From Streptomyces chartreusis (lineage in GTDB: Bacteria; Actinomycetota; Actinomycetes; Streptomycetales; Streptomycetaceae), in NCBI RefSeq assembly GCF_008704715.1, contig NZ_CP023689.1, forward strand, positions 6,138,001-6,202,000: 64,000 bases of DNA, read 5' to 3'. Positions within the stretch are counted from its first letter, which is position 1. Every line of letters starts with the position of its first letter. The notes under the pieces were generated by a model. The model saw only the letters and a list, made by a program, of their open reading frames with translations, searched no databases and was not told where the DNA came from. This document shows positions 48,935-57,096 of this stretch, piece by piece. A program made the position numbers and the translations under genes.

Positions 48935-49756
48935 ATGGACGCCATGGACATCTCCTTCCTCGGCGGCCCCCGCCCGCAGCGCGGTGTCGGAGTCGTCGCC
49001 CCCTTCGACTTCGCCCTGGACCGCGAACTGTGGCGCTGGGTCCCGGACGAGGTCTCGCTGCACCTGACCCGGACGCCGTACGTCCCGGTCGAGGTCAGCC
49101 TGGATCTGGCCCGTCTGGTCAGTGAGCACGAGACGCTCAGCGACGGCGTCCATACCCTGACCGCGATCGCCCCCGAGGTGGTCGCCTACGCCTGTACGTC
49201 CGGCAGTTTCGTCGGCGGCATCGCCGGCGAGCGTGCCATGTGCGAGGCGATGACCCGGGCCGGCGCGGTGCCGTCGGTCACCACGTCGGGTGCGCTGCTG
49301 GAGGCACTGACCGAGCTCGGGGTGCGGCGGGTGGCGCTGGTGACGCCGTACACCGTGTCGGTGACCCGGGCGCTGGAGCAGTACGTGGCCGAGGCGGGCG
49401 TCGCGGTCACCGGATGCGCCTTCATGGGGCTGACCCGGCACATCTGGAAGGTGCCCTACCGCGACGTGGCCGGCATGGCACGCAGGGCCGTCGGCCGCCG
49501 CCGGGTCGACGCGCTGTTCATCAGCTGCACCAATCTGCCGACCTACGACGTGATCCCCCAACTGGAGGCGGAGCTGCGCATCCCGGTTCTCTCGGCCAAC
49601 CAGGTGACGATGTGGGCTGCGCTGCGCAGGCTGGGTACTCGCGCGGTGGGGCCTTATCAGGCGCTGATCGACCCGGCGGCGAGGATCGATCCGGCGACCC
49701 CGAGCGGGCCCGTGCTCCCGGACGTGCCGGATGTTCCCGAGCAGGAACAGCAGTAG
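48935..49756 (+). CDS. Maleate isomerase / Asp-Glu racemase superfamily enzyme (two-cysteine type)
   Basis: A 273-residue enzyme. Both active-site cysteines are present: Cys in VAYACTSGSFVGG (about 88) and in LFISCTNLPTYDVI (about 194). Domain two contains VALVTPYTVSVTRALEQYVA. Two-cysteine members catalyse 1,1-proton transfer or cis-trans isomerisation of maleate-like diacids. ATG 48935 follows GAGGG; GTG 48917 is also in frame. A ~30-residue Pro/Glu-rich tail (GPVLPDVPDVPEQEQQ) is unusual. The second paralogue starts 10 bases after its stop. Confidence 0.87.
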   Translation: MDAMDISFLGGPRPQRGVGVVAPFDFALDRELWRWVPDEVSLHLTRTPYVPVEVSLDLARLVSEHETLSDGVHTLTAIAPEVVAYACTSGSFVGGIAGERAMCEAMTRAGAVPSVTTSGALLEALTELGVRRVALVTPYTVSVTRALEQYVAEAGVAVTGCAFMGLTRHIWKVPYRDVAGMARRAVGRRRVDALFISCTNLPTYDVIPQLEAELRIPVLSANQVTMWAALRRLGTRAVGPYQALIDPAARIDPATPSGPVLPDVPDVPEQEQQ

Positions 49757-49766
49757 AAAGGCTGAC

Positions 49767-50498
49767 ATGACCGCACTCGGATTTCTCTACCCGGGCCACT
49801 CCGCCGAGGACGACTATCCGCGCATCGAGCAGCTGCTCGCCAGCGACATCCGGATCGACCTGGTGCACACCGACATCGGCGAGGACGCGCACCGGGTGGA
49901 CGCCCTGCTGCGGATGGGCTCCGCCGAGCGCCTCGCGGCGGGCGTGGAGGCGCTGCGGCTGACCGGCGCCGAGGCGGTGGTGTGGGCGTGCACCAGCGGC
50001 AGCTTCGTCTACGGCTGGAAGGGCGCCCACGAGCAGGTGCGCGGCCTCGCCGTCGCGGCGGGCATGCCGGCCTCCTCGACGTCCTTCGCCTTCGCGCACG
50101 CGGTACAGGAGCTGGGCGTGCGCAGGGTGGCGATCGGGGCGACGTACCCGGACGACGTGGCCGCGCTGTTCGCCCGCTTCCTCACCGACGCGGGCGCCGA
50201 GGTCACGGCGGTGCGCGGCTCCGGGATCATCACGGCCGCGGAGGTCGGGACCTGGGGCGAGGCCGAGGTCTTCGCACTGGCCAAGGAGGCGGACACGGCC
50301 GACGCCGAGGCGGTCCTCCTCCCGGACACCGCCCTGCACACGGCCGCCCACATCCAGGCCCTGGAGAACGAACTGGGCAAACCGGTCCTCACCGCCAACC
50401 AGGTCACGGTATGGGAGGCCCTACGCCTCACAGACCGCCGAGTGAACGCCCCGGCACTGGGAGAACTGTTCACCCGGGAGCCGATCGTGCAGGTGTAG
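49767..50498 (+). CDS. Maleate isomerase / arylmalonate-decarboxylase-like paralogue with one active-site cysteine
   Basis: A 243-residue paralogue of the preceding protein. It opens GFLYPGHSAEDDYPRIEQL and keeps the first cysteine in VVWACTSGSFVYGWKG (about 75). The second position reads LLPDTALHTAAHI, so the second cysteine is replaced by Asp or Thr. Loss of one cysteine is known in arylmalonate decarboxylase, but there the other cysteine is kept. The reaction is therefore uncertain. GAAAGG precedes the ATG, 10 bases after the first gene's stop. The pair may act as a heteromer or in two steps. Confidence 0.85.
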   Translation: MTALGFLYPGHSAEDDYPRIEQLLASDIRIDLVHTDIGEDAHRVDALLRMGSAERLAAGVEALRLTGAEAVVWACTSGSFVYGWKGAHEQVRGLAVAAGMPASSTSFAFAHAVQELGVRRVAIGATYPDDVAALFARFLTDAGAEVTAVRGSGIITAAEVGTWGEAEVFALAKEADTADAEAVLLPDTALHTAAHIQALENELGKPVLTANQVTVWEALRLTDRRVNAPALGELFTREPIVQV

Positions 50499-50768
50499 CA
50501 GGGACGCCGCGTTCAGCCGGTCCGCATTCTTTTCAGCCCGTCCGCGGGTCTTTCTCGTCCGTCCGGTGTGTGACGGCGGGCCGGTCCGCAGTCTTTTCAG
50601 CCCGTCCGGCGTTTGAGGACGAGGCCCTTCAGGCCGAAGCGGGGGTCCGGGGGCGGCAGCCCCCGGGGGACGGGACGGGTAGGGGCGGCGGGGGCGAAGG
50701 AATAAACCGGAGACGGCCTCCTGTTAACGGCTGACGTACACCGCACGGCAAAACGGCAGGAGGCACCG
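50499..50768. repeat. Intergenic repeat cluster
   Basis: The 28-base unit at 50517-50544 (core TCTTTTCAGCCCGTCCG) is repeated at 50581-50608 with one mismatch. The second copy continues into GGCGTTTGAGGACGAGGCC and then GGGGTCCGGGGGCGGCAGCC with its complementary CCCCCGG (to about 50670). These are familiar dispersed Streptomyces intergenic elements. No gene is present. Confidence 0.75.
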
Positions 50769-51857
50769 GTGACGGCAGACGAGACCCGAGGCGAGGCACA
50801 GGGCACCGCCCCCGTCCCCCTCTCCGTACTGGACCTGGTCACGGTCAGCGCCGGCCACACCGCCACCGACGCCCTCCGCACCAGCGTCGACCTCGCCCGC
50901 CTCGCGGAGTCCCGCGGCTTCCACCGCTTCTGGGTCGCCGAGCACCACTCCATGCCCGGCGTCGCATCCTCCTCACCGGCGGTGATCCTCGCCCACCTCG
51001 CTGCCCACACGAACCGCATCCGCCTCGGCTCCGGCGGCGTGATGCTCCCGAACCACGCCCCGCTGGTCATCGCGGAGCAGTTCGGCACCCTGGAGGCCCT
51101 GGCCCCCGGCCGGATCGACCTCGGCCTCGGCCGCGCCCCCGGCACGGACGGCGCCACCGCCGCCGCCCTGCGCCGCACCGACCACCTGAACGAGGGCGCC
51201 GACGACTTCCCCGAGCAGCTGGCCGAGCTCACCCGCTTCCTCGACGACGACTTCCCCGACGGCCACCCCTACCGCCGTATCCACGCCGTGCCCGGCCCGG
51301 TCCAGGCGACCTCGCCCGGCGGCGTCCAGTCCCCGCACCGCCCGCCGGTCTGGCTGCTGGGCTCCTCCGGCTTCAGCGCCCGCCTGGCCGCCGTCCTCGG
51401 CCTGCCGTTCGCCTTCGCGCACCACTTCTCGGCCCGCAACACGATCCCGGCCCTGGACCTGTACCGCGAGTCCTTCCGGCCCTCCGCCGTCCTCGACCGG
51501 CCCTACGCCCTCATCGGCGTCTCCGCCCTGGCCACCGACGAGGAGAAGGAGGCCCGCCGTCAGGTACGGGCCGCCGCCCTCGGCATGGTCCGCCTGCGCA
51601 CCGGACGCCCCGGCCTCATACCGAGCCCGGAGGAGGCCGAGGCGTACGAGTTCAGCCCGATGGAGCGCGAGTTCGTCGAGACCTGGAACGCCAACGTCGT
51701 CCACGGCACCCCCGACGAGGTGAGGGCCGGCCTCGACGACCTCCAGAAGCGCACCGGCGCCGACGAGTTGATGATCACGAGCAACGCGCCCGGCATGGAC
51801 GTACGCCTGCGCTCCTACGAACTCATCGCGGACGCCTACGGGTTGCCGGCCGCCTGA
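50769..51857 (+). CDS. LLM-class flavin-dependent oxidoreductase
   Basis: A 362-residue luciferase-like monooxygenase: SVLDLVTVSAGHTATDALR, FHRFWVAEHHSMPGVASSSP, IRLGSGGVMLPNHAPLVIAE and RIDLGLGRAPGTDG are typical of the alkanal-monooxygenase-like group. It uses reduced FMN and oxygen (or F420) on an unknown substrate. GGAGG lies before GTG 50769. It is monocistronic, convergent with the c-di-GMP enzyme gene 15 bases away. Confidence 0.9.
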   Translation: MTADETRGEAQGTAPVPLSVLDLVTVSAGHTATDALRTSVDLARLAESRGFHRFWVAEHHSMPGVASSSPAVILAHLAAHTNRIRLGSGGVMLPNHAPLVIAEQFGTLEALAPGRIDLGLGRAPGTDGATAAALRRTDHLNEGADDFPEQLAELTRFLDDDFPDGHPYRRIHAVPGPVQATSPGGVQSPHRPPVWLLGSSGFSARLAAVLGLPFAFAHHFSARNTIPALDLYRESFRPSAVLDRPYALIGVSALATDEEKEARRQVRAAALGMVRLRTGRPGLIPSPEEAEAYEFSPMEREFVETWNANVVHGTPDEVRAGLDDLQKRTGADELMITSNAPGMDVRLRSYELIADAYGLPAA

Positions 51858-51872
51858 CCGGACCCGCACGCG

Positions 51873-53693
51873 TCAGACGCGGGCACCCATCAGCTCGGAG
51901 ATACGATCCGGCGACACCGGCCGCGAGTACAGCCACCCCTGGCCGGTGTCGCAGCCGATCCGGCGCAGCCGTGAAGCCTGCGCCATCGTCTCAACGCACT
52001 CCGCGGTGACCGTCAGCCCCAGCCGGTGGGCGAGCTGGATCATCGCCTCGACCACGACCTCGTCGGCCGGGTTCGGCGGGACGGCGGCGCTGTTCTCGCT
52101 CTCGTACTGGAAGCCCCGTACGAACGAGCCGTCCAGCTTCAGGACCGAGACCGGCAGCCGGCTCAGGTACGCCAGGTTCGAGTAGCCGGTGCCGAAGTCG
52201 TCGATGGCGATGCGCACACCCATGTCGCTGAGCGCCTGGAGGTCCTGGAGGGGCCTGCCCGACGAACCCATCACCGCCGACTCGGTCAGCTCCAACTGGA
52301 GCAGATGCGGGGCGAGTTCGGTCTCCTCCAGGATCCGCGCCACGTCCGACACCAGGTCGGAGTCCCACACCTGGCGCACGGCGACGTTCACGCTCACGAA
52401 GATCGGCGGCTCGTCCGGGTGCGCCATCTGCCAGGCGCGGGCCTGGCGGCAGGCGGTCGCCAGGACCCAACGGCCCAGCGGCACGATCGAGCCGTCCTCC
52501 TCCGCCAGTCCGATGAACCGATTCGGCGCCAGTACGCCGAACTGAGGATGGTTCCATCGGACAAGCGCCTCGACGCCGCGCAGCCGGCCGTCCTCCATGC
52601 CCACCAACGGCTGGTACTCCAGGGCGAACTCACCGCGGTCGATGGCCGCGCGAAGCGTGGCGGCGAGTGCCTGGCGGGTGATGAGGTGGGCGTTGCGCTC
52701 GGGGTCGAACAGCGTCCAGCGGTCCTTGCCGTCGGCCTTCGCCCAGTACAGCGTGGTGTCGGCGGCCTGCATCAGCGCGGTCGGAGTGGTGCCGGCCGCG
52801 TGACGCTCCACGACACCGATCGACGCCGACACCGACAGACGGCGGCCGGACAGGTCGAAGGGCTCGCGCAGCGTCTCCAGCAACGACTCGGCCAGGTCGG
52901 CCAGTTGCTCGGTGCCGGTCGAGTCCTCGACGAGCAGCGCGAACTCGTCCCCGCCGAGCCGGGCCACCAGCGGCGGGCTGGACCGGGCATACCCGGCCTG
53001 CTCGGCGCAGTGCGTGAGCCGCTCGGCCACGGCCGCCAGCAGCTTGTCGCCGACGCGGTTGCCGAGGGTGTCGTTGATCGCCTTGAAGCCGTCAAGGTCC
53101 AGGTAGCACAGGCCGATTCGGCCCGTGGTGCCGCTCTCGTCGTACGACTCGACCTCCAGCGCCGCGGTCAGCCGCTCGAAGAACAGCGTGCGGTTGGGCA
53201 GCCGGGTCACCGGGTCGTGCATCTGCAAGTGCCGTACGCGCGCCTGGAGTTCGCGGTGAGCACTGATGTCGGTGACGGAGAGCAGGACGCCGCCGGACTC
53301 GTCGCCGGGCAGCGGTGCGACCGTGACCCGGGCCCACAGGAAGTGGCCCTCCGGGTGTTTGAGGCGGCGCGTGCAGAGCAGTTCGGCCTGCCGGCCGCGC
53401 AGCACCTCGCGGTACGTGTGCCAGGTCCTGGTGTCGGAGGCGAGGTCGACCAGGTCGGCGGCGGCGGTGCCGGTCAGCTCCTGGGCGGGCCTGCCGAGCA
53501 GTTCGGCGAAGGTGGAATTGGCGCCGGCCACCATGCCGTCGCGGTCGACCACGGCCATGGCCAGGGGTGCGGCCGAGAAGGCCGACCAGTAGGGCGGTCC
53601 CCCCGTACCAGGGGATGGCAGGGCATTACTCTCTGTGACGGCCGGCCCGATGAGGTCTGCCGCGGGCGTCGGCCCTTCGGACGTTCCGCTCAC
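51873..53693 (-). CDS. cdgA: PAS-GGDEF-EAL c-di-GMP turnover protein, CdgA-like
   Basis: A 606-residue cytoplasmic protein. The PAS domain covers ~35-145 (AMAVVDRDGMVAGANSTFAE). GGDEF follows, with intact VARLGGDEFALLVED and the preceding DLDGFKAINDTLG. The EAL domain has LRGVEALVRWNHP, LTESAVMG, AIDDFGTGYSNLAYL and VTAECVETMAQA, so both cyclase and phosphodiesterase sites look intact. Such proteins control development through c-di-GMP and BldD. The cdgA name rests on architecture and gene order remembered from S. coelicolor. GTG 53693 has GGGAG six bases upstream; ATG 53735 lacks one. I saw no convincing BldD box upstream. Confidence 0.88.
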   Translation of the reverse strand: MSGTSEGPTPAADLIGPAVTESNALPSPGTGGPPYWSAFSAAPLAMAVVDRDGMVAGANSTFAELLGRPAQELTGTAAADLVDLASDTRTWHTYREVLRGRQAELLCTRRLKHPEGHFLWARVTVAPLPGDESGGVLLSVTDISAHRELQARVRHLQMHDPVTRLPNRTLFFERLTAALEVESYDESGTTGRIGLCYLDLDGFKAINDTLGNRVGDKLLAAVAERLTHCAEQAGYARSSPPLVARLGGDEFALLVEDSTGTEQLADLAESLLETLREPFDLSGRRLSVSASIGVVERHAAGTTPTALMQAADTTLYWAKADGKDRWTLFDPERNAHLITRQALAATLRAAIDRGEFALEYQPLVGMEDGRLRGVEALVRWNHPQFGVLAPNRFIGLAEEDGSIVPLGRWVLATACRQARAWQMAHPDEPPIFVSVNVAVRQVWDSDLVSDVARILEETELAPHLLQLELTESAVMGSSGRPLQDLQALSDMGVRIAIDDFGTGYSNLAYLSRLPVSVLKLDGSFVRGFQYESENSAAVPPNPADEVVVEAMIQLAHRLGLTVTAECVETMAQASRLRRIGCDTGQGWLYSRPVSPDRISELMGARV

Positions 53694-54074
53694 CGCTCGC
53701 TCCCGCAGTGCACTCGATCTTCGGATGGGTCTCATCGGAATGGTCGGCCGGGTGGATGGGGGACGGCCGCCGGGCCGTGTCCGTGCAGGAAAAGTGTCAG
53801 GAAAGTGTGCCGATCATAGAGGCTGGTCTCCGGCCCTTCCACCTACTGTCCAGTGTTCCCGCGCAACGCGCGCATCCGACAGATCGTTTCTGCTCGCACC
53901 TGGACGGCTTCTTCGAGCCCTCGACCACTTGTGACGTTCCGTGAGCGATTCGGGGGTGTCGATTCCACGGAGCGCGCGGGCCGCTCACCCGTCCGGTGCA
54001 GCACAACAGGACGTAGTACGACAATCCCACACAGGCTGGATGCGGTGTCCCGCGAACCGCATCCGGAGGTCCAC
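53694..54074. promoter_or_regulatory. Divergent promoter region with 5' leader hairpin before the M6 protease
   Basis: This 381-base gene-free space serves two divergent genes. The clearest structure is a perfect nine-base hairpin, GGATGCGGT (54038-54046) with ACCGCATCC (54056-54064), ending directly at the GGAGGT ribosome-binding site (54065-54070) of the protease. It could affect translation initiation. Confidence 0.55.
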
Positions 54075-55478
54075 GTGCCGCGTCAGAACCCCCTGCTCCG
54101 TGGGATGGGTCTGCTGCGGGACAGGCCCCGACTGCGCAGTGCCGCCGCCGTGTTCACCACGATGTCGGCGCTCGCCGCGACCTCCCTCGTCGTCGGCCCG
54201 TCGGTCGCGGAACCGTTCGACGCGGCACCCTGCGCCCTGCAGCGCACCGACGCCCACCACTCGGAGGGCCTGGACACCTGGAACGCCGCCTATCCGCGTC
54301 CGGCCCGCAAGCTCGACGCGGTCATGGTGTTCCTGTCCTTCCCGGACGCGGCCCCCCTGACGACCCCCGCCGAACTGACGGCAGACCACTTCCCGGCCAC
54401 CACCCGCTTCTTCGAACGTGCCTCCTACGGCAGATTCACCCTGCGCCCGCATCCGCTGCGGCACTGGCTGCGGATGCCGCGTCCGTCGACGGCGTACGCC
54501 ATACAGCGTGACTGGCGTGTCGCCGACCGGGCCGCCTATCTGCGGGACGCCCTCGCGGTGGCGGACCGGCAGGTGGACTTCTCCCGCTACGACCTCGTGT
54601 ACTTCGTCGCCGATCCGGACGCGCCCGGCGTCGACTCGGACGCCACGAAGGTCGTCAACCTGGAGACGCCGCTGCGGGCCGACGGTACGGACATCCGGCG
54701 CGTCGTCACGGTGTTCGAGAACCATCCGCCGGACCGGCTGGTCCTCGCGCACGAGACCGGCCATGTCTTCGACCTGCCCGACCTGTACCACCGTCCGGTG
54801 GACGGCAAGGGCGACTGGGACACCTACGTCGGCGACTGGGACCTCATGGGCAGCCAGTTCGGCATGTCCCCCGACCTGTTCGGCTGGCACAAGTGGAAGC
54901 TCGGCTGGCTGGAGCCGCGGCAGGTGGTGTGCGTGCAGGGCGGCGGCGCCGGGGCCGTCCGGCTGACGCTGGAGCCGCTGTCGGCGGGGCCGGGGGCTCC
55001 GCCGCGGACGGGTGCGGCCGGGGCGGACAGCGTCTTCGGCACGGACGGCTCCTCCGACCCGTCCGGCTCCTCCTACGTTCCGTCCAACTCCTCCTACGGC
55101 ACCGTCCCGGGATTCGGGCTGGGCCACGGCACCAAGCTCGCCGTCGTCCGCACCGGCGCCGAGAGCGCCCTCGCCTTCGAGGTGCGCGGCCCGGTGGGCA
55201 ACGACGTGGAGACCTGCCGGCAAGGGGTGCTGGTGTACCGGGTACGCAGCCGGACCGAGTCCGGCAGTGGTCCGGTCCAGGTGATCGACGCCCATCCCCA
55301 CAGCGAGGCCTGCTGGGAGGAGTCGGTGTATCCCCCGCTCGCGGACGCCCCGGTCGCCCTGGGCGAAAGCTTCACGGTGCCGGGGGAGGGAGTCCGCGTG
55401 GAGGTGGAGAGCCGAACGGCTTCCGGGGCGTGGACGGTGAAGATCACTACGGCGGGTGGGGCGCGGGCGGTGGGGTAG
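54075..55478 (+). CDS. Secreted M6-family metalloprotease
   Basis: A 467-residue exported zinc protease. The signal region is FTTMSALAATSLVVGPSVAE. The catalytic domain begins DAVMVFLSFPDAAPLTTPAE. The zinc site is VLAHETGHVFDLPDLYH, with HExxH and a downstream Asp/His set, and WDLMGSQFGMSPDLFGWHKW is the Met-turn region of M6 peptidases (immune inhibitor A-like). The C-terminal beta domain contains a Ser/Gly-rich loop. It degrades extracellular proteins. GTG 54075 is chosen because GGAGGT lies four bases upstream. Confidence 0.88.
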   Translation: MPRQNPLLRGMGLLRDRPRLRSAAAVFTTMSALAATSLVVGPSVAEPFDAAPCALQRTDAHHSEGLDTWNAAYPRPARKLDAVMVFLSFPDAAPLTTPAELTADHFPATTRFFERASYGRFTLRPHPLRHWLRMPRPSTAYAIQRDWRVADRAAYLRDALAVADRQVDFSRYDLVYFVADPDAPGVDSDATKVVNLETPLRADGTDIRRVVTVFENHPPDRLVLAHETGHVFDLPDLYHRPVDGKGDWDTYVGDWDLMGSQFGMSPDLFGWHKWKLGWLEPRQVVCVQGGGAGAVRLTLEPLSAGPGAPPRTGAAGADSVFGTDGSSDPSGSSYVPSNSSYGTVPGFGLGHGTKLAVVRTGAESALAFEVRGPVGNDVETCRQGVLVYRVRSRTESGSGPVQVIDAHPHSEACWEESVYPPLADAPVALGESFTVPGEGVRVEVESRTASGAWTVKITTAGGARAVG

Positions 55479-55526
55479 CGGTGGTGGGGTAGCGGTGGTG
55501 CCGGTCGGCCACAACCGGAAATGCGA

Positions 55527-55555
55527 AAGGCCCCTCGTTCTCACGAGGGGCCTTC
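55527..55555 (-). terminator. Terminator of tRNA-Lys unit 3, outer copy
   Basis: AAGGCCCCTCG pairs with CGAGGGGCCTT around TTCTCA, beyond the detached tRNA 3' half. Confidence 0.7.
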
Positions 55556-55563
55556 ACTGTCTG

Positions 55564-55599
55564 TGCGCCGCCAGGGACTCGAACCCCGGACCCGCTGAT
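55564..55599 (-). pseudogene. Detached 3' half of tRNA-Lys fused to a GC-rich palindrome, second case
   Basis: Thirty-six bases identical to the tRNA-Lys 3' half and to 35595-35630, followed by the same GATGCAGC junction and a longer palindrome (55608-55653, CCGGGGGC...GCCCCCGG). The same event, or a conserved element, is therefore present at two of three tRNA-Lys loci. Confidence 0.8.
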
Positions 55600-55686
55600 G
55601 CTGCATCTTCCGGGGGCTGTGAAATCGGCGGCTCCGCCGCGGGCCCCCGGACCCCCAGCCGACCCCGCAAGACCCGGCGAAAATGC

Positions 55687-55716
55687 GAAAGCCCCCCGCA
55701 GTTGCGAAGGGCTTTC
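55687..55716 (-). terminator. Terminator downstream of tRNA-Lys 3
   Basis: GAAAGCCCCCCGC pairs with GCGAAGGGCTTTC around AGTT, eight bases beyond the tRNA. Confidence 0.65.
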
Positions 55717-55724
55717 ACTGTCTG

Positions 55725-55798
55725 TGCGCCGCCAGGGACTCGAACCCCGGACCCGCTGATTAAGAGTCAGCTGCTCTAACCAACTGAGCTAGCGGCGC
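55725..55798 (-). tRNA. tRNA-Lys (anticodon CUU), copy 3
   Basis: A 74-nt gene identical to the copies at 35733 and 41646, with no encoded CCA. Its first ten bases overlap the end of the protein gene upstream on the same strand: that gene's TAG stop is tRNA nucleotides 8-10. Confidence 0.95.
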
Positions 55799-56454
55799 CT
55801 GCTGACGTCGTAGACCTTAGCACCCTGATCGGGGTGGGGAAAAATCGATATCCGAACGGCGGCGCGGGCCGCTCGCACGGCTGCCCAGAGCAGTACCTCG
55901 GGCCCCGGCAACCAGGGATTACGGGTGTCCGGCGCGACCAGCCAGCGGGAGCCGGAGGGGGCCAGGAGCGGCAGGTCCACGTCCGGTACGTCCAGGTCCG
56001 GAAGGGGCATGTCCGGCCCCTCCGGATCGGCCGGCGCGGGCACCGTGACCGCGTCGCCCGTGCCATGGCACAGGAGCGGCGGCATCCCGTCCGTGCGGCC
56101 GAATTCCTCCCAGCGCAGCAGCGAGGGCAGCCGCTGGGCGGTGCCCGGCGCGGCGAACATCAGGATCCGTCCGCGATAGACGGCCACCGGCCCCGAACCC
56201 GGCCCCCCGTCCCACAGCCGGTCGAGCATCCGGCGCCCGAAGAGCGCGGGCGCGCTGACGATGTCGAAGACGGAGCCGCAGGGCAGGACCACCGGGGCCG
56301 AGGGGCGCTCCTCCCAGAGGGCGAGCGTGCTGCGCGGATACGTTCCTGCCGAGGCGAGCCAGGCGACGCCCTCGGGGGTGATACGTGCTGCGGCGTCGAC
56401 CCCGGTGGCGTGGAACCCGGCGTCCGAGAAGAGGTCGTCCCGTGTGCTGCTCAT
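55789..56454 (-). CDS. Conserved hypothetical protein overlapping tRNA-Lys
   Basis: A 221-residue cytoplasmic protein. Segments such as AARITPEGVAWLASAGTYPR, LALWEERPSAPVVLPCGSVF and DIVSAPALFGRRMLDRLWDG resemble Streptomyces proteins labelled bifunctional DNA primase/polymerase-like. The primase catalytic residues are not evident, so I do not assign that function. A proline/aspartate-rich loop (PDMPLPDLDVPDVDLPLL) interrupts the C-terminal half. ATG 56454 has only a weak AGGTAGA upstream. The coding sequence runs into tRNA-Lys copy 3 and uses its bases 8-10 as stop codon, so both may share a transcript. Confidence 0.75.
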   Translation of the reverse strand: MSSTRDDLFSDAGFHATGVDAAARITPEGVAWLASAGTYPRSTLALWEERPSAPVVLPCGSVFDIVSAPALFGRRMLDRLWDGGPGSGPVAVYRGRILMFAAPGTAQRLPSLLRWEEFGRTDGMPPLLCHGTGDAVTVPAPADPEGPDMPLPDLDVPDVDLPLLAPSGSRWLVAPDTRNPWLPGPEVLLWAAVRAARAAVRISIFPHPDQGAKVYDVSRRR

Positions 56455-56545
56455 GACGCATAGATCTACCTGGCGTGAGCATGTGGTCTCACAGGGTTGC
56501 CGAAAAGCCGGACAGGGGCGGGTGACAGCGGGTATCTTGCCCGCC

Positions 56546-56557
56546 TGGCATATGCCA
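56546..56557. promoter_or_regulatory. Perfect 12-bp palindrome TGGCATATGCCA
   Basis: An AT-centred palindrome in a GC-rich intergenic space, 92 bases upstream of the gene at 55789-56454. It shares CTGGCATATGCC with 42724-42733. It may be an operator or promoter element; the regulator is unknown. Confidence 0.35.
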
Positions 56558-56593
56558 AAGGGTGGCGGTGGGTGAGCGCACCGGCCAGGCCGG

Positions 56594-56959
56594 TCACACC
56601 GGGTCGACGTGCCCCGCCCCTTCGACGCCACGCATCAGATCCCGGCCGAACTCCACCATCTTCTTGGCGTAGTCCTCGGTCCACTCGGCCCGCTCGGCGA
56701 TGTCGGCGGGCGTCAGCCGGTCGAACCGCCGGGGGTCGGCGAGCTGGGCCGCCGCGATGGCCTGGAACTCCACCGCGCGGTCCGTGGCCGCCCGGAACGC
56801 CTGCGTCAGCTCGGTCGCCCGCGCGAGCAGCGCCCGGGGGTCGTCCATCGACTCCAGGTCGAAGAAGTGCTCAGGGTCGGCGGCCACCTGCGTGGGCTCG
56901 AAGAGCAGGGGCGCGGGGCGTAGCCGCGGTTCGTTCCGACGCGGCGTGGGCTCCGCCAT
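56594..56959 (-). CDS. Conserved hypothetical protein, small helical
   Basis: A 121-residue, mostly helical cytoplasmic protein with segments PLLFEPTQVAADPEHFFDLE, RATELTQAFRAATDRAVEFQ and FDRLTPADIAERAEWTEDYA. I do not recognise a named domain. The end of the second half resembles a short helix-turn-helix. ATG 56959 has AGGAGG eight bases upstream, better than the in-frame GTG at 56983. It lies downstream of the helicase operon but is separated from it by the duplicated sequence at 57097-57330. Confidence 0.78.
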   Translation of the reverse strand: MAEPTPRRNEPRLRPAPLLFEPTQVAADPEHFFDLESMDDPRALLARATELTQAFRAATDRAVEFQAIAAAQLADPRRFDRLTPADIAERAEWTEDYAKKMVEFGRDLMRGVEGAGHVDPV

Positions 56960-57096
56960 GTCTTTGTCCTCCTCGTACGTCACCGATCTCGTCGGTCCCC
57001 GGCGACCCGGCTGTGAACCGGTCCACCGTCCATTGTCCCGCGCCCGCGCAAGAGGGCGTCGGGACAGGTCAATGGGGTTGCCGTCCTTCCAGGGGC

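Noticed and set aside
53694..54074. BldD box upstream of the cdgA-like gene
   Set aside because: cdgA is a BldD target in S. coelicolor as I recall, but I found no TGAC/GTCA-type palindrome convincing enough here.
55789..56454. Functional DNA primase/polymerase
   Set aside because: Resemblance is limited to short segments, and the catalytic acidic residues expected of the domain are not evident.
42724..56557. Shared CTGGCATATGCC at 42724 and 56545 as one regulon
   Set aside because: Only two copies at unrelated genes. The palindrome is short, so chance or promoter-like composition cannot be excluded.
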